From Basidiobolus ranarum (Eukaryota; Basidiobolomycota; Basidiobolomycetes; Basidiobolales), in NCBI GenBank assembly GCA_040143965.1, contig JASJQH010007098.1:1-20673 (forward strand): 20,673 bases of DNA. Direction: 5' to 3'. Under the pieces are notes generated by a model that saw nothing but the letters and a program-made list of their open reading frames with translations, was not told the origin of the DNA and did not search any database. Position numbers and translations under genes: made by a program. Position 1 is the stretch's first letter; every line of letters begins with the position of its first letter. Shown one piece after another: positions 20,631 through 20,673 of the stretch.

Positions 20631-20673
20631 CAAGCTTGCACTCTCTGTAATGTCTACTTCTCAAATTTATGGC
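20631..20673 (+). mobile_element. start of copia element body (partial)
   Basis: These 43 bases between the primer-binding site and the window edge would be the untranslated leader of the element. No coding sequence can be judged. Confidence 0.45.

Overview
This looks like nuclear DNA of a fungus, probably an early-diverging (zygomycete-grade) one. The evidence is short introns of 53-78 bp with GT..AG ends and TACTAAC-like branch sites, small TATA-driven genes with short leaders, AATAAA signals, an AT-rich gene-sparse background and Ty1/copia-type LTR elements. The clade is inferred from gene style only.

Layout from left to right. A ten-exon 3-ketodihydrosphingosine reductase gene (KDSR/TSC10, minus strand) is complete at 430-1976. 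A possible partial gene lies between it and the left edge. Next come three small RING-H2 ubiquitin-ligase-like genes (plus, plus, minus) at 2652-3056, 4025-4507 and 5104-5487. They are clearly related to each other and two start with a hydrophobic segment. From 5.5 to 8.3 kb I find no firm gene. At 8.3-9.5 kb there is a pile of copia-type LTR fragments in both orientations, ending in a solo LTR with a perfect 5-bp target-site duplication.

From 9.5 to 12.55 kb there is no intact gene, only a zone (about 10.8-12.0 kb, minus strand) of short open stretches that may be a dead gene. A two-exon alpha/beta hydrolase (12554-13577, minus), an intronless cytosolic Cu/Zn superoxide dismutase (15456-15923, minus) and a five-exon scavenger mRNA-decapping enzyme (DcpS, 17421-18602, plus) follow, separated by 1.5-1.9 kb of unassigned sequence. 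The right end is a broken Ty1/copia element (pol 3' part plus 3' LTR), an inverted LTR piece, and another LTR directly followed by a primer-binding site complementary to the anticodon arm of initiator tRNA-Met. That last element runs off the right edge.

The host genes are separate housekeeping functions: sphingolipid synthesis, protein ubiquitination, mRNA cap turnover and superoxide removal. There is no sign of an operon or pathway cluster. The only local family is the RING trio. No convincing undescribed multi-gene system is visible. The best leads are the RING cluster, the half-tRNA-primed copia family, and the open stretches whose status needs homology searches.
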